A stretch of 64,000 nucleotides of DNA from Coix lacryma-jobi var. lacryma-jobi (taxonomy: Eukaryota > Streptophyta > Magnoliopsida > Poales > Poaceae). The notes beneath the pieces are model-generated. The model searched no databases. It had not been told where the DNA came from and was given only the letters and a program-made list of their open reading frames with translations. Below, piece after piece: positions 44,891 to 56,667 of this stretch (position 1 is its first letter; every line of letters starts with the position of its first letter). The DNA lies in contig CM019823.1 of the NCBI GenBank assembly GCA_009763385.1, positions 26,131,668-26,195,667 on the forward strand, in the 5' to 3' direction. Made by a program: the position numbers and the translations under genes.

Positions 44891-46956
44891 TGGAGGAGGA
44901 ATGGAATGGGAAACTGGCACTGCAGTTTGAGGATATTTACTGTCGTGCCACTGATGTGTGTTTCGTTTGCTCGTGCTCGGCTCGGTTACGTCTGGGCTCC
45001 CGTCGGTCGGTGGGGAGGCGTTCCGTGCGGCACATGGACCAAAGTGTCATCACTTATCATATCAGGGGCCTATTTGATATTTTGATACCGGTGGCATTTG
45101 GTTGATAGGAAATAATCTGCGCTAGGACAGAGTTTGTTTGGATGCATAACCCGGCTAAACTATAGTTAGGATACTCCCAATACATAAATTATGATGGTTT
45201 CTATAAATATTTGTTTCTATGAATATTTATTGTATTGTCACGTAAGTAATTTGTTGATGTGGCAGCTTATTTAGTGAGAAGATAGATGAAAAGGGAAAGA
45301 AACCATTTCTTGATGAAAATGACGTCTACGCATCGATCGAGGCTGAAAAAACCATTTGCGTGTGCGTTATGAGAACCTGTGTAGTTTCTACCACGTCACC
45401 TAGATCTCGTGCGCCTGAGCCCTCACCTCTAAGCAAAGCAAGGCGAGATGGTGCAGACCAACTTCAGTCTCCGGTCGCCGCCACCCCAATCCTTCATGTG
45501 TGCTTGTGCATCCTCGTTGCGTTCTCGTCGTCTTCGCCGCCCTTCCCCCTCGGGGCTGCTAAACGCCGTGGAGCTCCGGTTGCAGCCGTTGAACGCATCC
45601 CTCCCTGTAGTGTCGGCGATTCTTGCACTGGCTAGTCTTGATCAGGCAGATTCATGCACCAGTTTTGGTCGCCGGCTCCAACAGAGAGGTTCATCCCCAA
45701 TTTTCAAGAGTCAAGCCCCTCGAATTGATCTCATCCCACAACCATTGTGACCCAAATTTGTCCTCAAATTCTGAACTTTGGTTTTTGCAACAACTTCCTG
45801 TAGTTTTTGTGCCTCATCGTCAAGCTTCATTGATCAATATTTACTGAAATCTATTTATTCAGGAGTAGAGGGAGTAATCTACATTTCTCGACTAATACAA
45901 AGGTGATTATACTAAAAATTGGAACAAAGGACGTGTTTGGATTGAAACCTTTGTTTGGAGTCTCACTTAGGGCAGTCCAAATGGTGAGTTTCATTATGTT
46001 GTTTCCAAGAGTGTCATGTTATATGAAAAAAATAAAACTCTTCATTGAGAACGAGAGTTTCATTCTAGAGTTTCATAAACATTAAATTTCATAACTCATA
46101 GAGAGTTGATATTCGTGTCAAGAGAGTTCATTTCTTCTCTATTTTTTTAAATACACTGTCATATCATCAAAAATATGTATATGTCAGTATATTTAATGCA
46201 AATAAACTCAAATAAAACTTTCACTAAGACGGACGGCGGGCATTACTCAACTCTGAACCGGCTAGTGTATTTGGTAGTAACTCTCTATCTAATACTAGTA
46301 GTTAGTTGGTGTGTTATTAGGTCATTTAGAATTACTACCAGTAGCTGTGAACTTCATTAGCACCACCCGTGGATTGTACCCCAATTTTAATGTAGAATAT
46401 AGGACAGAATCTTGGGTAAAAGGAAGAGGGAAACGATACTCCATCACGCTAAAGAAGGGCTTCTAGCACGACCACGCCGCGGTCCCGACCTCGGGTTGTT
46501 AAACCGCCCAGTCCTCTACTCCTCTCTCTCTCTATACTCGCCATGGTCGCATGATTCTTCCCCGATAAAGGACCGGTAGGCGTAGTTGAGCAGTAGAGGA
46601 GGTACTGCTGCCGTCGCCTTTTGTAACCGTACACGCCCGCGCGCCGTCCAACAATCCTCCTACGCCAGTAGAGTAGTAGTAGTGGAGTACTACAACACGC
46701 TCGCGCGCTTCTCTCCATCGCCAGACGCCCGTGTACCTCAGGCCTCCAGCGGCCCAGCAGGCAGCAACCCACGGCGCTGCCTGTTGCCCACGTGCTGCCC
46801 AGGCCGAGCCTAACTAACCACCTCGCGCTGCGCCGTTCCACCGGAAATCTGCTACGCCGCGCTCGTCGCCCGTGGCAGGGCTCCATGCCGAGCATGTTTT
46901 TGCCGCCCAGCATGCCGCAAAAGAACGGGTCGTGCCGACGACGTGCGGTGCGGTGC
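44891..46956. other. Intergenic region, no gene supported
   Basis: About 2 kb of mixed composition. The segment 45930-46100 repeats GAGTTTCAT-like motifs resembling the ends of the element at 53310-54028 and may be a decayed relative. The frames at 45360-45850 and 46449-47033 lack conserved features. Confidence 0.4.
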
Positions 46957-46959
46957 TTA

Positions 46960-47904
46960 GGGCAGGTACAACGGGGCTGTATAAGCCGTCTGTGTGCTGC
47001 CAGTTTTATGAAAAGAACCCTGACGAACATCATTGAATGAGGAGAGAGATGGAAGCCGTCGTCTCACCAGAGGACGGGCTCGGCTCGTGCTCCCATGCTC
47101 CATCGCCGACCGAGAGCAGCATTGTATCGCACGCATCGTCTCTAGGCGTGGGCACAGGATCAAGATGCGGGCGCGTGATTGCTTCCTGCGCGCCAAAATC
47201 AATCTCACCCTTTCCTTCGCACAAACCCGGCCCCTTGCTTTCACTCGCCGGAGCCAAAGATGTCGAGCATGATGGTGAGGCAGCAACACGCATGTCGTAG
47301 TCGACGGTATGGCGCAGTGGCGGCGATGACTTACCCCATGGCTGGGCATGGCGTGGTGGAGGTGGCTGCTTTTCCTGTGGCCGGCATAGCGGCGGCGATG
47401 GCTGCTTTTACCGTGGCTAGGTATGGCATGGCATGGCGGCGCCGGAACCATCCATGATGGATCTGGCGTGGCTCCAGCCATGGCAGTACTTGGCTTCCCC
47501 AATCCATGCCAAAGAAGGTGGTTCACGCCAGCCATGGCAGATGTGGGCCAGTTGTTAATTTTGGGTTATTTTTGGAAATAGATTAAATTGGTTACTGATA
47601 ATGCCATTCCATTTGATTAAAATGTATAGGTTACTGCATTTAAGATTCATACTTGATTAAAATGTATAGATTAAACTGAATCATCATAGTGGTCTTTCTT
47701 GTCCATCTTGATCAGTGTTCTATCAACTAGCAACAAAATAGTATACAAAATGGTATTCATACTTGATCTTGGCTACATATAAAATATTAAATAGCTTAGA
47801 GACAGTGAAATAGACAGTCCACTGTATAACCTGTCTTTTTAACCATATGTGTTCAGATTCCAAGAATATAGAGACAGGTAGCTGTCTGTGGCTTGAACAT
47901 GCCC
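46960..47904 (+). mobile_element. PIF/Harbinger-like element X (first of three in tandem)
   Basis: 945 bp from GGGCAGGTACAACGGGG to TTGAACATGCCC, with TTA at 46957-46959 and 47905-47907. It has a GC-rich left half and an AT-rich right half. Its last 150 bp resemble the right end of element Y (TTGATCTTGG, then CATATAAAATATTAAAT-like sequence, then GTCTTTTTAA). There is no transposase, so it is non-autonomous. The orientation label is arbitrary, GC-rich end first. Confidence 0.72.
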
Positions 47905-47907
47905 TTA

Positions 47908-49051
47908 GGGCACGTACATCGCGTCTTCTCAGCTCGTCTCTTCGCGGTACTTTTTACAGAAAGCACCCCGCCGTGGCTTGGAGACGGAGTCCGCGTCGTC
48001 TCACGAGACGACGGGAGAGGCCCGTGCTCCGATGCGGAGAAGGCGGCTCCAGCGGCGTTGTACGGCTCGTCGCTCCGACTCGACAAGGATGGGATCCCAT
48101 GCGCGCGGTTGTGCTTTGAAGGTTGGCCCGTTATTTTCCGACCTTGTCTGGTAGCTCGTCGAGGAGGTCTCCACTCCTCCCACACCCTCCGCCGTGAATC
48201 TTGGTGGCGGCGGCACCACGGCTGGGACGGCGAGGAGAAGGCAGCAGCAGCAACCGAGAGGACACCTCGGAGCTACGGCTGGAGGCACGCTGCGAGCAAG
48301 GAGGAGGCTTCCAGGCGATTGTCGAGCGGATCTACATATGAACGCAGTTGGTGCGGTGGCTTGGGTGCTATTCAGGAACTGAACGACTGGTGATTTTCTA
48401 TTTTGGCAAGTTTGAAGCAGTTTGTGAATTGTGTATACAAGCTTTGAATCTGGAATAGTAACCTGAATCTTTACATGCAGACTTGATGTTGATTCATAAT
48501 TCTGAGATGCTTGTGCACGAGAGTTCATCACTGATTACTATTTTAATTCAGTTTCTTGACTGAATTTGCTAAGGTCTTTGCTATTTGTATTTGTATGATA
48601 CAGATAGTTAATCTTGGTATCGATCTGACTTCAGGTTCGAATCATGGATTAGCTAGTGCTATTTTCTGAACTGCACCTACCTAAAATTGAATGGTGGTGA
48701 TTCAGTAATGTTCAGTAGTATTCAGTACTGCAATTTCTGAATGTTTCTATGTGAACAAGTGACTGAATGCTATAAAATGTTCTTGTCATTCTGAAAAACT
48801 GAACTGCATAATACTCAAGTGTACCCAACCTTATGCATGTTTGATTCTAGTTGCATAAGTTGATATTCATGAAATGGCCACACGATTGAATATAAGTTGA
48901 CATTCATTATTGATCTTGGTTGCATGCTAAACATTAAATTGCTTGTAGACGACCTTCTGTCTATGGGTTGTATGACGTGTCTTTTTAATTGTCTCTATGT
49001 GAGATTTTAGTCTCTTAGAGACGATCCCCTGTCTCTGGGTTGTACATGCCC
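47908..49051 (+). mobile_element. PIF/Harbinger-like element Y (second of three in tandem)
   Basis: 1144 bp from GGGCACGTACATCGCG to GGGTTGTACATGCCC, sharing TTA with X (47905-47907) and with Z (49052-49054). The GC-rich left part contains CGTCGTCTCACGAGACGACG, also present inverted in Z. Frames at 47853-48531 have no motifs and follow composition. Confidence 0.75.
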
Positions 49052-49054
49052 TTA

Positions 49055-50831
49055 GGGCACGTTCAACCCATAGACGGGTGTTGTCTCTAACAACATCGAA
49101 TATGACGTATAGACGGCTAAAAAGACGGGTCATACAACCTAGAGATATGAGTCGTCTGCAAGCTAATTAATGCATTACATATAGCCACAAGATCAATCAT
49201 GGATATCATTTTGTAAACCATTATGTTGCTATCTCATACAAAATGAATCACAGCTACTCTCAATTGACACTAACATTATTTATATGGTAATGTATCAGCA
49301 TATAACATGACAGCATGTACAATTTAGAGATGCGTGACATGCCCAGACATCATATAACTAAAACATGGTCATGTATGACCTAGTTTTAAGATAACAGATA
49401 ACCAAATACATGACTAAAGCACTTCAAGTATGTATTTGGAGGCTGCTCATTGTTCCTGCTCATCATAACATTTTGTTATATATGAGTCTCCACCTCTTTA
49501 CGGATATCACCTGACTACATATAGGAAAGTAAGAGAGCTTCAGAACCTAACAAATGTAGTCCAGATAGCAATTAAATATTCACATGGCAAGTACTGTACA
49601 CAATTATATGAGAAAGTGATCTAAAACAACACAATTATATGAGGCATAAAAGAAGTACCTCATCTCAGCATTAGTATCTCATTAGAATTTGAATGCTTCA
49701 GCCTGAGATGATAGATCCACCTAGCAACACATTAGAAAAGCACTGCAATTTCAGAAATTAACACACATCTAGACTGAACATGGTCATCCCAAGTCCTGCA
49801 TCTAAAATTTTTGGGAAAGTCGCTGCTGAAAAGAATTTCAAATTGAATGTAGCTGATACTCAAACTTCAAAGTTTCAGAAATTACCTTCTTTAGTGAAAC
49901 TTCAAACTTTCAGAAATTACCTTCTTTAGTTTGAATGTCGCCAGCTACCATAACCTTTCGATCAAGAGTCCTCCCACTTATTATTCTTGTAGTGAAACTT
50001 ATAGCCATATTTATGGAAAAAAGGCATGTATAATTCTACTGCTTTAGTGTGTACTGAAGAGGACTGATAAAGTGGATAAATAGCTTTTCCTGCAGATCGT
50101 CGGATACTCTGTTTTTGTATACTGATTGTTTGCAGGTACAAGTGAATAATTTATATAGAACAAGAACTCATGGAAGATTTACAAAATGGTTAATTGTTTT
50201 CACAAATTTCGAAAGTATGTTGGATCTGAACAAGAACCAAAAGATTTAGACGTAACAAGAACTTCAATTAGAATATATAAGTGTTCTTACCATGGAGGAA
50301 ACAAATCTGCACGCTCGCAGCAGCCTGGGCGGAGCTCGCCCGCATGCTTGCGGCGGCCGGGGCGGGAGCTCGCCGGTGTGCACCCCGCGACGCGACGGAG
50401 CTCGCCCGGGCGTCTCTCATGGTGGTCGGGCAAAGCTCACCGTGCCCAACCCACGACATAGCGGAGCTAGCCCGCACGTCTCGCAATGGCCACGACGGAG
50501 CCTGTGATACGGTTTGCGGCGGCTGGGTGGAGAATGGCTTTGCGGTGCCGCCACCACCGCAGCCGGTGAGGCACCCTTGCTCTTCCTAGATGCGGACGAG
50601 GCGCGAGAAGTCCCTGCAGTGCGCGCCCAAACTGAATCCGCGCGCATGGGATCCGCGAGACCCAGGGTCGGTGAGGCGCAGCGGTGCTGGAGCCGGCGAC
50701 TCAGCCTCGGGCCACGAGCTCTCCTCGTCGTCTCGTGAGACGACGAAGGCTCCGTCTCTATGTACTGGTGAAGTTCTTTTTGCAAATATGTCATCACGGA
50801 TACGGGCTCGAGACGCCCGTTGTACGTGCCC
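49055..50831 (-). mobile_element. PIF/Harbinger-like element Z (third of three, inverted)
   Basis: 1777 bp from GGGCACGTTCAACCC to CCCGTTGTACGTGCCC, flanked by TTA (49052-49054, 50832-50834). Read in reverse it matches Y: the GC-rich part (50290-50800) comes first and the segment around 49055-49200 matches Y's right end. It is longer through an AT-rich middle (49200-50280) in which I see no gene. Confidence 0.75.
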
Positions 50832-50834
50832 TTA

Positions 50835-51941
50835 TGTGCAGTTAATCGTCCTGGGCGGGCCCGTTGCTCGTGTCTCTGTTGGGCTTGGTTTCGTGTGAAC
50901 CGTGGGTTGGTCAGATTGTATTGCATGGATGGACGTGTGCCTAAACTCGCGGCACGAGGTCAACACCCCTAGGACGGCAATTAATCATTGGTGATGGGGA
51001 TCCCTTGGTGATGAGGGTCCCTGTGGGCTGTGGCAGCGAGTAGCGGCCGTCTAACAAAAAAAAAATGCAATCGTCTCTTTTGATGGACTGTGAGGTGTGC
51101 AGTGCGCATCAACTCCCTAGCCCGGAAGAAAGCTCGATTGGAGTAGTAGTAGTTCGTATGGCGTAGAGCCGTAGACTAGTTGGACGTAATTGCGTTAAGA
51201 CTTAAGAGCGTGCTGACCATGCATGGCAACGGGAAAACTCCACTCTGGCTGGGGCTTCCATTTTGAATTCTAGCGACAGGGTGACCTGTTCGGCTGCTGG
51301 CCGGAACAGGATTCCGCTGCAACGGTCACGGTGGAGGAGCGGGGTCAGGACTCAGGGTCTCTCGGTTTCAGTTCAGGGATACCGCGGCCACGACAAGGCC
51401 TGGTGGTGGGGGCTGGAGTAGTGCTGGACTCTGGAGCAGCTCCTGGGGAACTCGTGCGCTGCGCTCGGCTGCGGTGCGCACGACCGCACATGCGATGTTT
51501 CGCTGCCTTGCTAGCTTGCTACTCCGTCCCCATCACTCGCGTCCACGGAAAACGGAGTCGGCTTTTATTGGGAGGACTCAAGACTGTTAGCGTCCGATAC
51601 CTCTCTATTTGCTTTGGGATAATTGGAACGATATTTTGGTCCACAAGTGAGAATGTGAGATGAGTTCGGTGTGTGTCTTTGCTTGCTGATGCCTAATAGC
51701 AAGATTAATAATACAATTTTTAGCTGACTGTATGAATTTTTTTTCTCTAAGATTCTTGAAATAACATACAATTTCAAACAATTTCAAACTGAGGGAGTAT
51801 AATTTATAGAATGTAGAGGACGCTAATATTTGAGTAGTGCATTCACACAAGAAATTCATGGACATTGAAGTCTTCCGAGATCCTTAGACTATCTCCAACA
51901 AGGAGAGATGCATATGGATATCAAACACAAAATAGTTAGCA
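50835..51941. other. Intergenic region, no gene supported
   Basis: About 1.1 kb. The frame at 51331-51663 has no conserved features. Isolated MITE-like scraps (for example AGACTATCTCCAAC at about 51887) occur without matching partners. Confidence 0.4.
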
Positions 51942-52223
51942 GAAGATGTTAAAATAATACATGGGCTTGGCCCATTAATAAATTTTGAAATTCATAATAA
52001 ATCTTAAAGGCTCATTCATGTGTGCAAAGAGGGGAAGTGAAACTCTTTAGTCTCACCTTGCTAGTGCAAGAGGAGGAGGATTTGCTTAAATATGGAAGTC
52101 CTCTCCACTTCCTCAAGTCTAGTGTGAGGAGGAGAAAGAGAAGCTCACACGCGCACGCGCACGCGCTCGCTCGCCTCGTCGGGCGGGGCTTGGCCGTGGC
52201 GTGGCGACTAGCGCGAGTGCGCG

Positions 52224-52327
52224 GCACCCGCGTGAAAGTTGTAGAGTCCTAAACCGATTTAGATCGTGATCGCGAGCACCCGCGTGAAAGTTGTAGAGTC
52301 CTAAACCGATTTAGATCGTGACCGCGA
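52224..52327 (+). repeat. Two copies of a 52-bp tandem repeat in solo LTR F
   Basis: GCACCCGCGTGAAAGTTGTA begins both copies (52224 and 52276). They are almost identical, just upstream of the TATA box. Confidence 0.9.
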
Positions 52328-52437
52328 CACGAGGTCGGTTCAATAGTTCTATATAAGCAATCTATCGGCCACGCCAAAACGTATTTCAACACCTCTCGAG
52401 CTAGGGTTTTGCCTCATCTCGCTTTTGCGCTGCCGTC

Positions 52438-52745
52438 TAGTCGTCTCCAGTCCGTTCTTGCGTGCACCAGTGACCGGGCGAGCAGGTCTCCGGACCCCTC
52501 GTCTTTGCGATCCTGCACCGGGAGAATGCGAATAAGGTTTTTTTGGAAGCGTTCGTCGCGCGTCTGCTCTCGTCTTCAACAACGGGTCGTCTAGTCATCT
52601 CCGGTCCATTCTTGCGTGCACCAGTGACCGGGCGAGCAGGTCTTCGGACCCCTCGTCTTTGCGATCCTGCACCGGGAGAATGCGAATAAGGTTTTTGGGA
52701 AGCGCTCGTCGCGCGACTGCTCTCGTCTTCAACAACGGGTCCTCT
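52438..52745 (+). repeat. Two copies of a 154-bp tandem repeat in solo LTR F
   Basis: Units start near 52438 and 52592. Both contain TGCGTGCACCAGTGACCGGG and end with TCGTCTTCAACAACGGGTC. A few substitutions and a T-run length difference separate them. They lie downstream of the TATA box, in the transcribed part. Confidence 0.9.
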
Positions 52746-53309
52746 ACCGTCCAAGTCAGGCGGCGCTGCGTCCAGACAGACTCGTCGTCAACTGCTCCGA
52801 GCTCTTCCGCCACCGCTCATCGAGGATCAGCCAACACCTACTCCACCACGTCTTCTCCAGCATCCGAAAGGTACGCCGCTCGTGATCTAATGTCTATGCT
52901 TATATCAGATCTTATGTCTTTGTTTTTGCTATTTAATCTATCTGGTGTACGAGCTATGCTTACACCGTTTGTCACGTTTGAGATCATGTTATGCATGTTT
53001 TATTATGCTAGTAAACAATACAATCTGAGATATCTGGACAATTTATCATGATTTATATTCTGGTTTTAAACTGAAAATTGTTTATTTCTTTTAACAGAAG
53101 ACCTAAAATCAGTTTACAACAGAGTGCCTATACAGGTTGGCTGAGAGGCACAATCCAAATATGAGTTTCCTCTCTCCTAAAAATCTATTTGCAGAAAGAA
53201 TTCACTTTTGAGTCTGTTGTTGGAGAAGACGTTAAATGAGTACTCCATATCAAACAATTGACTGTAGCACTGTCTAAATTGGCGGTTGGTTGTTGGAGAT
53301 AGTTTATAA

Positions 53310-54028
53310 GGCTAGTCTCAATGGGGGTTTCATGAGAGTGTCATGCACATTAAATAGCCTACCACATCAGCAGATTTACCCTTTTTGCATGAAACTACGA
53401 GGAGAGCGAAGAGATTAGTTTCATTCCCACGACACGACCTCGGCTACGTTTCCAATACCATGAAACTCTAACGAAACTGGCGTTGAGAGAGGCTCGGCCG
53501 TTTCATCACGAGGCGGAGGTGAGGTCGGGCGCGGGCGCAGGTGCGAGCGTCGGTCGCGGACGTGGCTCCGCCGACCGCGAGCGCCGGCCACGGGCGCGGC
53601 TTCGCCGGCCGCAAGCGCAGGCGCCCAGCCGCGGGGGCGGCTTCGCCGGCCCGCCGGCCGCCGCGAGGCTGTCCTCCGGTCGCTTGCGCCGTGATTCCGT
53701 CTGGCCGCGAGCGGGAGGGCTCCGCAGTGCGTGGCGCAAGGGCCGGCCGCGGGCACCGGTTCCCCGCGCGTGCGTGGGCACGAGGGCCAGCCGGTTCTCG
53801 GTCTCCAGATGCGTTCTGAGGATGGGCTCTGCATGCGGGAGGAAGAAGATATGCGTGGAGAATAGGATAGATCGCATGCGGCCAAGAGAGGACAGAGACC
53901 CACAAAAATAGTAAAAAAATATATGAAACCTCTCGTGAAACTTTGCACTGTGTGAAGGCCTCATTTCATGTTCGTGTTAAAGTTTCACGTGTAGGTAATC
54001 GTGAGGTGAAACTTGTCATTGAGACTAG
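53310..54028. mobile_element. TIR element with a GC-rich interior
   Basis: The ends GGCTAGTCTCAATG and CATTGAGACTAG are inverted repeats. Subterminal GTTTCAT/ATGAAAC motifs recur on both sides. The centre (53480-53830) is very GC-rich and codon-like in several frames but has no recognised protein. I found no clear target duplication. Superfamily uncertain. Confidence 0.5.
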
Positions 54029-54290
54029 GGAAAAAGGGAAAAAAGGTCTTCCAGATCTCGAAGGCGTGAACACATTGAAGTCCGAATAACGTGCTTGGTT
54101 AAGACAGTGAGCATCTTGCCCCTTTGGCTGTAATAAGGACGAGAGAAAACCTCAAAGGCTGCACGACGCACATGCATGTGAAAAGAACTTATGACACGCT
54201 TCAGCTTTTCGTCTAGAACCTCAGCGTGAAAGAGACGCCCCCTGTACCCGTAGGTAGGATTTGGGAAAGATCTCAAACGGTGTGTTTGGT
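54025..54290 (-). other. Unrecognised minus-strand open frame, possible gene fragment
   Basis: Between two TIR elements, the minus strand encodes a stretch with non-repetitive, gene-like composition (GYRGRLFHAEVLDEKLKRVI and then RAAFEVFSRPYYSQRGKM). I do not recognise it. It could be an orphan exon, a captured gene piece or chance. The frame continues into the neighbouring MITE, where it is meaningless. Confidence 0.25.
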
Positions 54291-54795
54291 TGGCTGCACC
54301 ACCCCTCAGCCAGCTCCACAGATGCGAGAACAGGCGTTTGTTTGGTTCGCGTATCTGTCTGGTCAGGCTCTGCTCGTGCAAGATTCCTCCCGCAGCCTGG
54401 CTCTGCAGGAACGTAGAAATCGGCCGTTTCTGCCGGGCCAGGCTCGCGTGGTGCAGGTAATTAGTCATCTAATGACGTTATTAATATATTATTAGCATAT
54501 ATTAAATGATATTAATATATTTTGAAGTATATTAAGGAGAATTAAGGTAAACTAAGTGTTATTCGATAATAGTTGTCCGTAATAAATGTCATGATGATGA
54601 TTATTTATATATTTTTATCTCATGCAACTCGTTCTCATACGAGCAACCAAACAGCTTCTCAGCTCAACCTGTCTCGTGCATACAGACAACCAAACACCAC
54701 GTTCTTGTATGTATTGGGCCTGGCTACCCAGAACCAGGCTCCTTCTATGCGAGCCAGGCTAAGCTCGTCCGCGAACCAAACAGGCCCAAAAGCAA
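54283..54795. mobile_element. Probable MITE with GTGTTTGGTT ends
   Basis: Left end GGTGTGTTTGGTTGG, right end GCGAACCAAACAGGCCC: imperfect inverted repeats typical of grass MITEs. Target duplication not resolved. Confidence 0.45.
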
Positions 54796-55381
54796 TTGGC
54801 CTCATGTCATGTGCAGCCCCATGTGAGGAGATTGACAACGGTGGTGAGAAAAGGTAGCAGCTACCTGGACGAAATAGTACCCACCCGGCAATGGGTACCG
54901 TCGTCTTTTGTGATTGCTCGCCTAGCTGCTGGTCTGGATTGTAGGTATCTGGATGACTGGATCACACTGGCTGCATCAACTGTACTCCTAGATATCTATT
55001 CTAATAATAGTCAGAGTAATCCTGGCCGGATTAGGTGCACGGTGAGTGATTTTTACAGAGGAAAAGGCTGTGCACATCATGCACGTAAATGTTGCTTGTC
55101 CAGCGTCTGGACACACACTTTGATACTGCAGTTAGGCCACTAGCCAGTTTATTTTGGGTGGAGTCTACTACACTCTAGGCAGTTCTTGTTTAATCTGAAA
55201 GCTGTTAGCGGCTTCAGTCAAGATATGGAGTGTCCTGTAAAAAAAACTGAGATAGCCTCGTAGTAGGTAGCTTAGCGCCTTAAGCCCATGCCATGCCGTG
55301 CAAGCAGCATCCATGCTTTATGCCTCTGCTACCCTGACAATTAAGAACAAAATTCCCAGGGGACAAAACAAAAAGTTTAAT
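54796..55381. other. Intergenic region, no gene supported
   Basis: About 590 bp with one short frame (54796-55143) lacking motifs. Nothing else seen. Confidence 0.4.
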
Positions 55382-55384
55382 TAG

Positions 55385-55595
55385 GCCTTGTTTAGATGGA
55401 AAAATTTTGTTATTTGACAAACTTTGTCCAAATATGGACTACGTAGACTCCAAATATTCTCTCGACATGTACATACTAAAAGTACAATTAGTTATTTTTT
55501 TACCTACATTTAATGCTCCATGCATACGTCCGAACATTGATACGATGGTTGATGTGATAGAAAATTTTGGGAAATAAGGGGAACTAAACGAGGCC
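55385..55595. mobile_element. Tourist-like MITE (GGCCTTGTTTAG family)
   Basis: 211 bp with ends GGCCTTGTTTAG and CTAAACGAGGCC, TTA duplications at 55382-55384 and 55596-55598. Interior non-coding. Confidence 0.82.
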
Positions 55596-55598
55596 TTA

Positions 55599-56434
55599 GG
55601 TGCGGCGGACAACGGCAGCACGGTGCGCAGTGCCGGCGGTACACGTACGACCGAAGCTTTCTCAAAAAAAAAAAAAGGAAGAAAGAAAACGTACGTCCGA
55701 AGCAATTGATCACGGCGCCATGCACGGATCGGGGTGCTTGTTGATCGCCGTAACATTCCGCTGACGCCTGACGGCATATGGCTGTCGGCTCGGATGATAT
55801 TGGATCGGCCACCAGCAAGCAGGCCAAGGCCATTGATTGCTCAAAGCAGCGCGCGCTTTTTTTCTCCGCGACCGGTCTGTTTTGCAAGAACAAAAGCCCA
55901 AAAAAAAAGGGGCGCTGCCAATGCCATCGGTAGTACTCCGTATTTGTTGCTTTGCTTCCACCGACAGGCGCCGGACGGGGCTTTGGTGACGCGGCAAGCA
56001 TTAACGTGCTCAATCTCGTTTTGGCGTTTGCTTGCGCCGGCGGTCAATGGGCGATGGATTGAGGTCGACGCTCACAACGTACGGTATCACACGGTACAAT
56101 TCACAAGCTGGCAGCTACGACTAGCAAGGATAATGCCATGTACAGTACTCATGTGCTGATGTGCAGTGCAGTATTGGAGTACTAGAAGTACGACGAAAGT
56201 TCGATGCAGGCGTGAAGCTGTTCAAAAGATACGGTTCCACGCGTCACGAGAGTACCAGAGCCCTGCTTGCTTGGATCTGCTATATCTATCCATTTCCTCA
56301 GTCTAAAAAAAAAATACAGTCTTAGATAGTAGCAAGTTCATTAGGCCCTGTTATTTTCTCCAACCATGCAAAAACCTTACACCCTAAAATTTTTGGCTAA
56401 ATTTTTTACATATATAAACTTTACAGATAAGTGT
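55599..56434. other. Intergenic region, no gene supported
   Basis: Mixed-composition sequence with A-rich runs. The frames at 55510-56159 are short, overlapping and without motifs. Confidence 0.4.
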
Positions 56435-56437
56435 TTA

Positions 56438-56664
56438 GGGCGTCCCCAATAGCTAGCTATTTAGCTAGCTAGATGAGATGTGGCAAGAAAAAATAGGAGA
56501 GAAAATAGTCACTAACAACGAACAAATAGTCGTCTATTTATTTCATGTAGCCCAAGAATATGAGAGAGAAATATATGGGTCCTTAATATATAGAAAAAAT
56601 AAAATAATCTTTATTTGTCTCTCACATCCACATCAGCTAGCTACGTACCTAGTAATGGACGCCC
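56438..56664. mobile_element. Tourist-like MITE related to the one at 31701
   Basis: 227 bp from GGGCGTCCCCAATAGCTAGC to AATGGACGCCC, TTA duplications at 56435-56437 and 56665-56667. It shares the GGGCGTCC end and AGCTAGCTATTT motif with 31701-32282. Confidence 0.75.
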
Positions 56665-56667
56665 TTA

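Larger units (their letters stand above)
51947..53096 (+). mobile_element. Solo LTR F
   Basis: 1150 bp, ends TGTTAAAA...TTTTAACA, flanked by GAAGA (51942-51946 and 53097-53101). TATATAA at 52350-52356 is followed by a leader with two internal tandem duplications. There is no primer-binding site, polypurine tract or coding region. The layout (short LTR with an 8-bp terminal inverted repeat) suggests Ty1/copia, which is inference. Confidence 0.8.

Noticed and set aside
46449..50926. Long frames in the three tandem TIR elements as genes
   Set aside because: Frames on opposite strands overlap, follow GC content and lack domains; no transposase is present.
52224..52745. CRISPR-like direct repeats
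   Set aside because: Only two copies of each unit, no spacers, and a plant nuclear context.
52003..52813. Repeated frames in 52.0-52.8 kb as a repeat-protein gene
   Set aside because: They arise from tandem duplications inside a solo LTR with clean GAAGA duplications.
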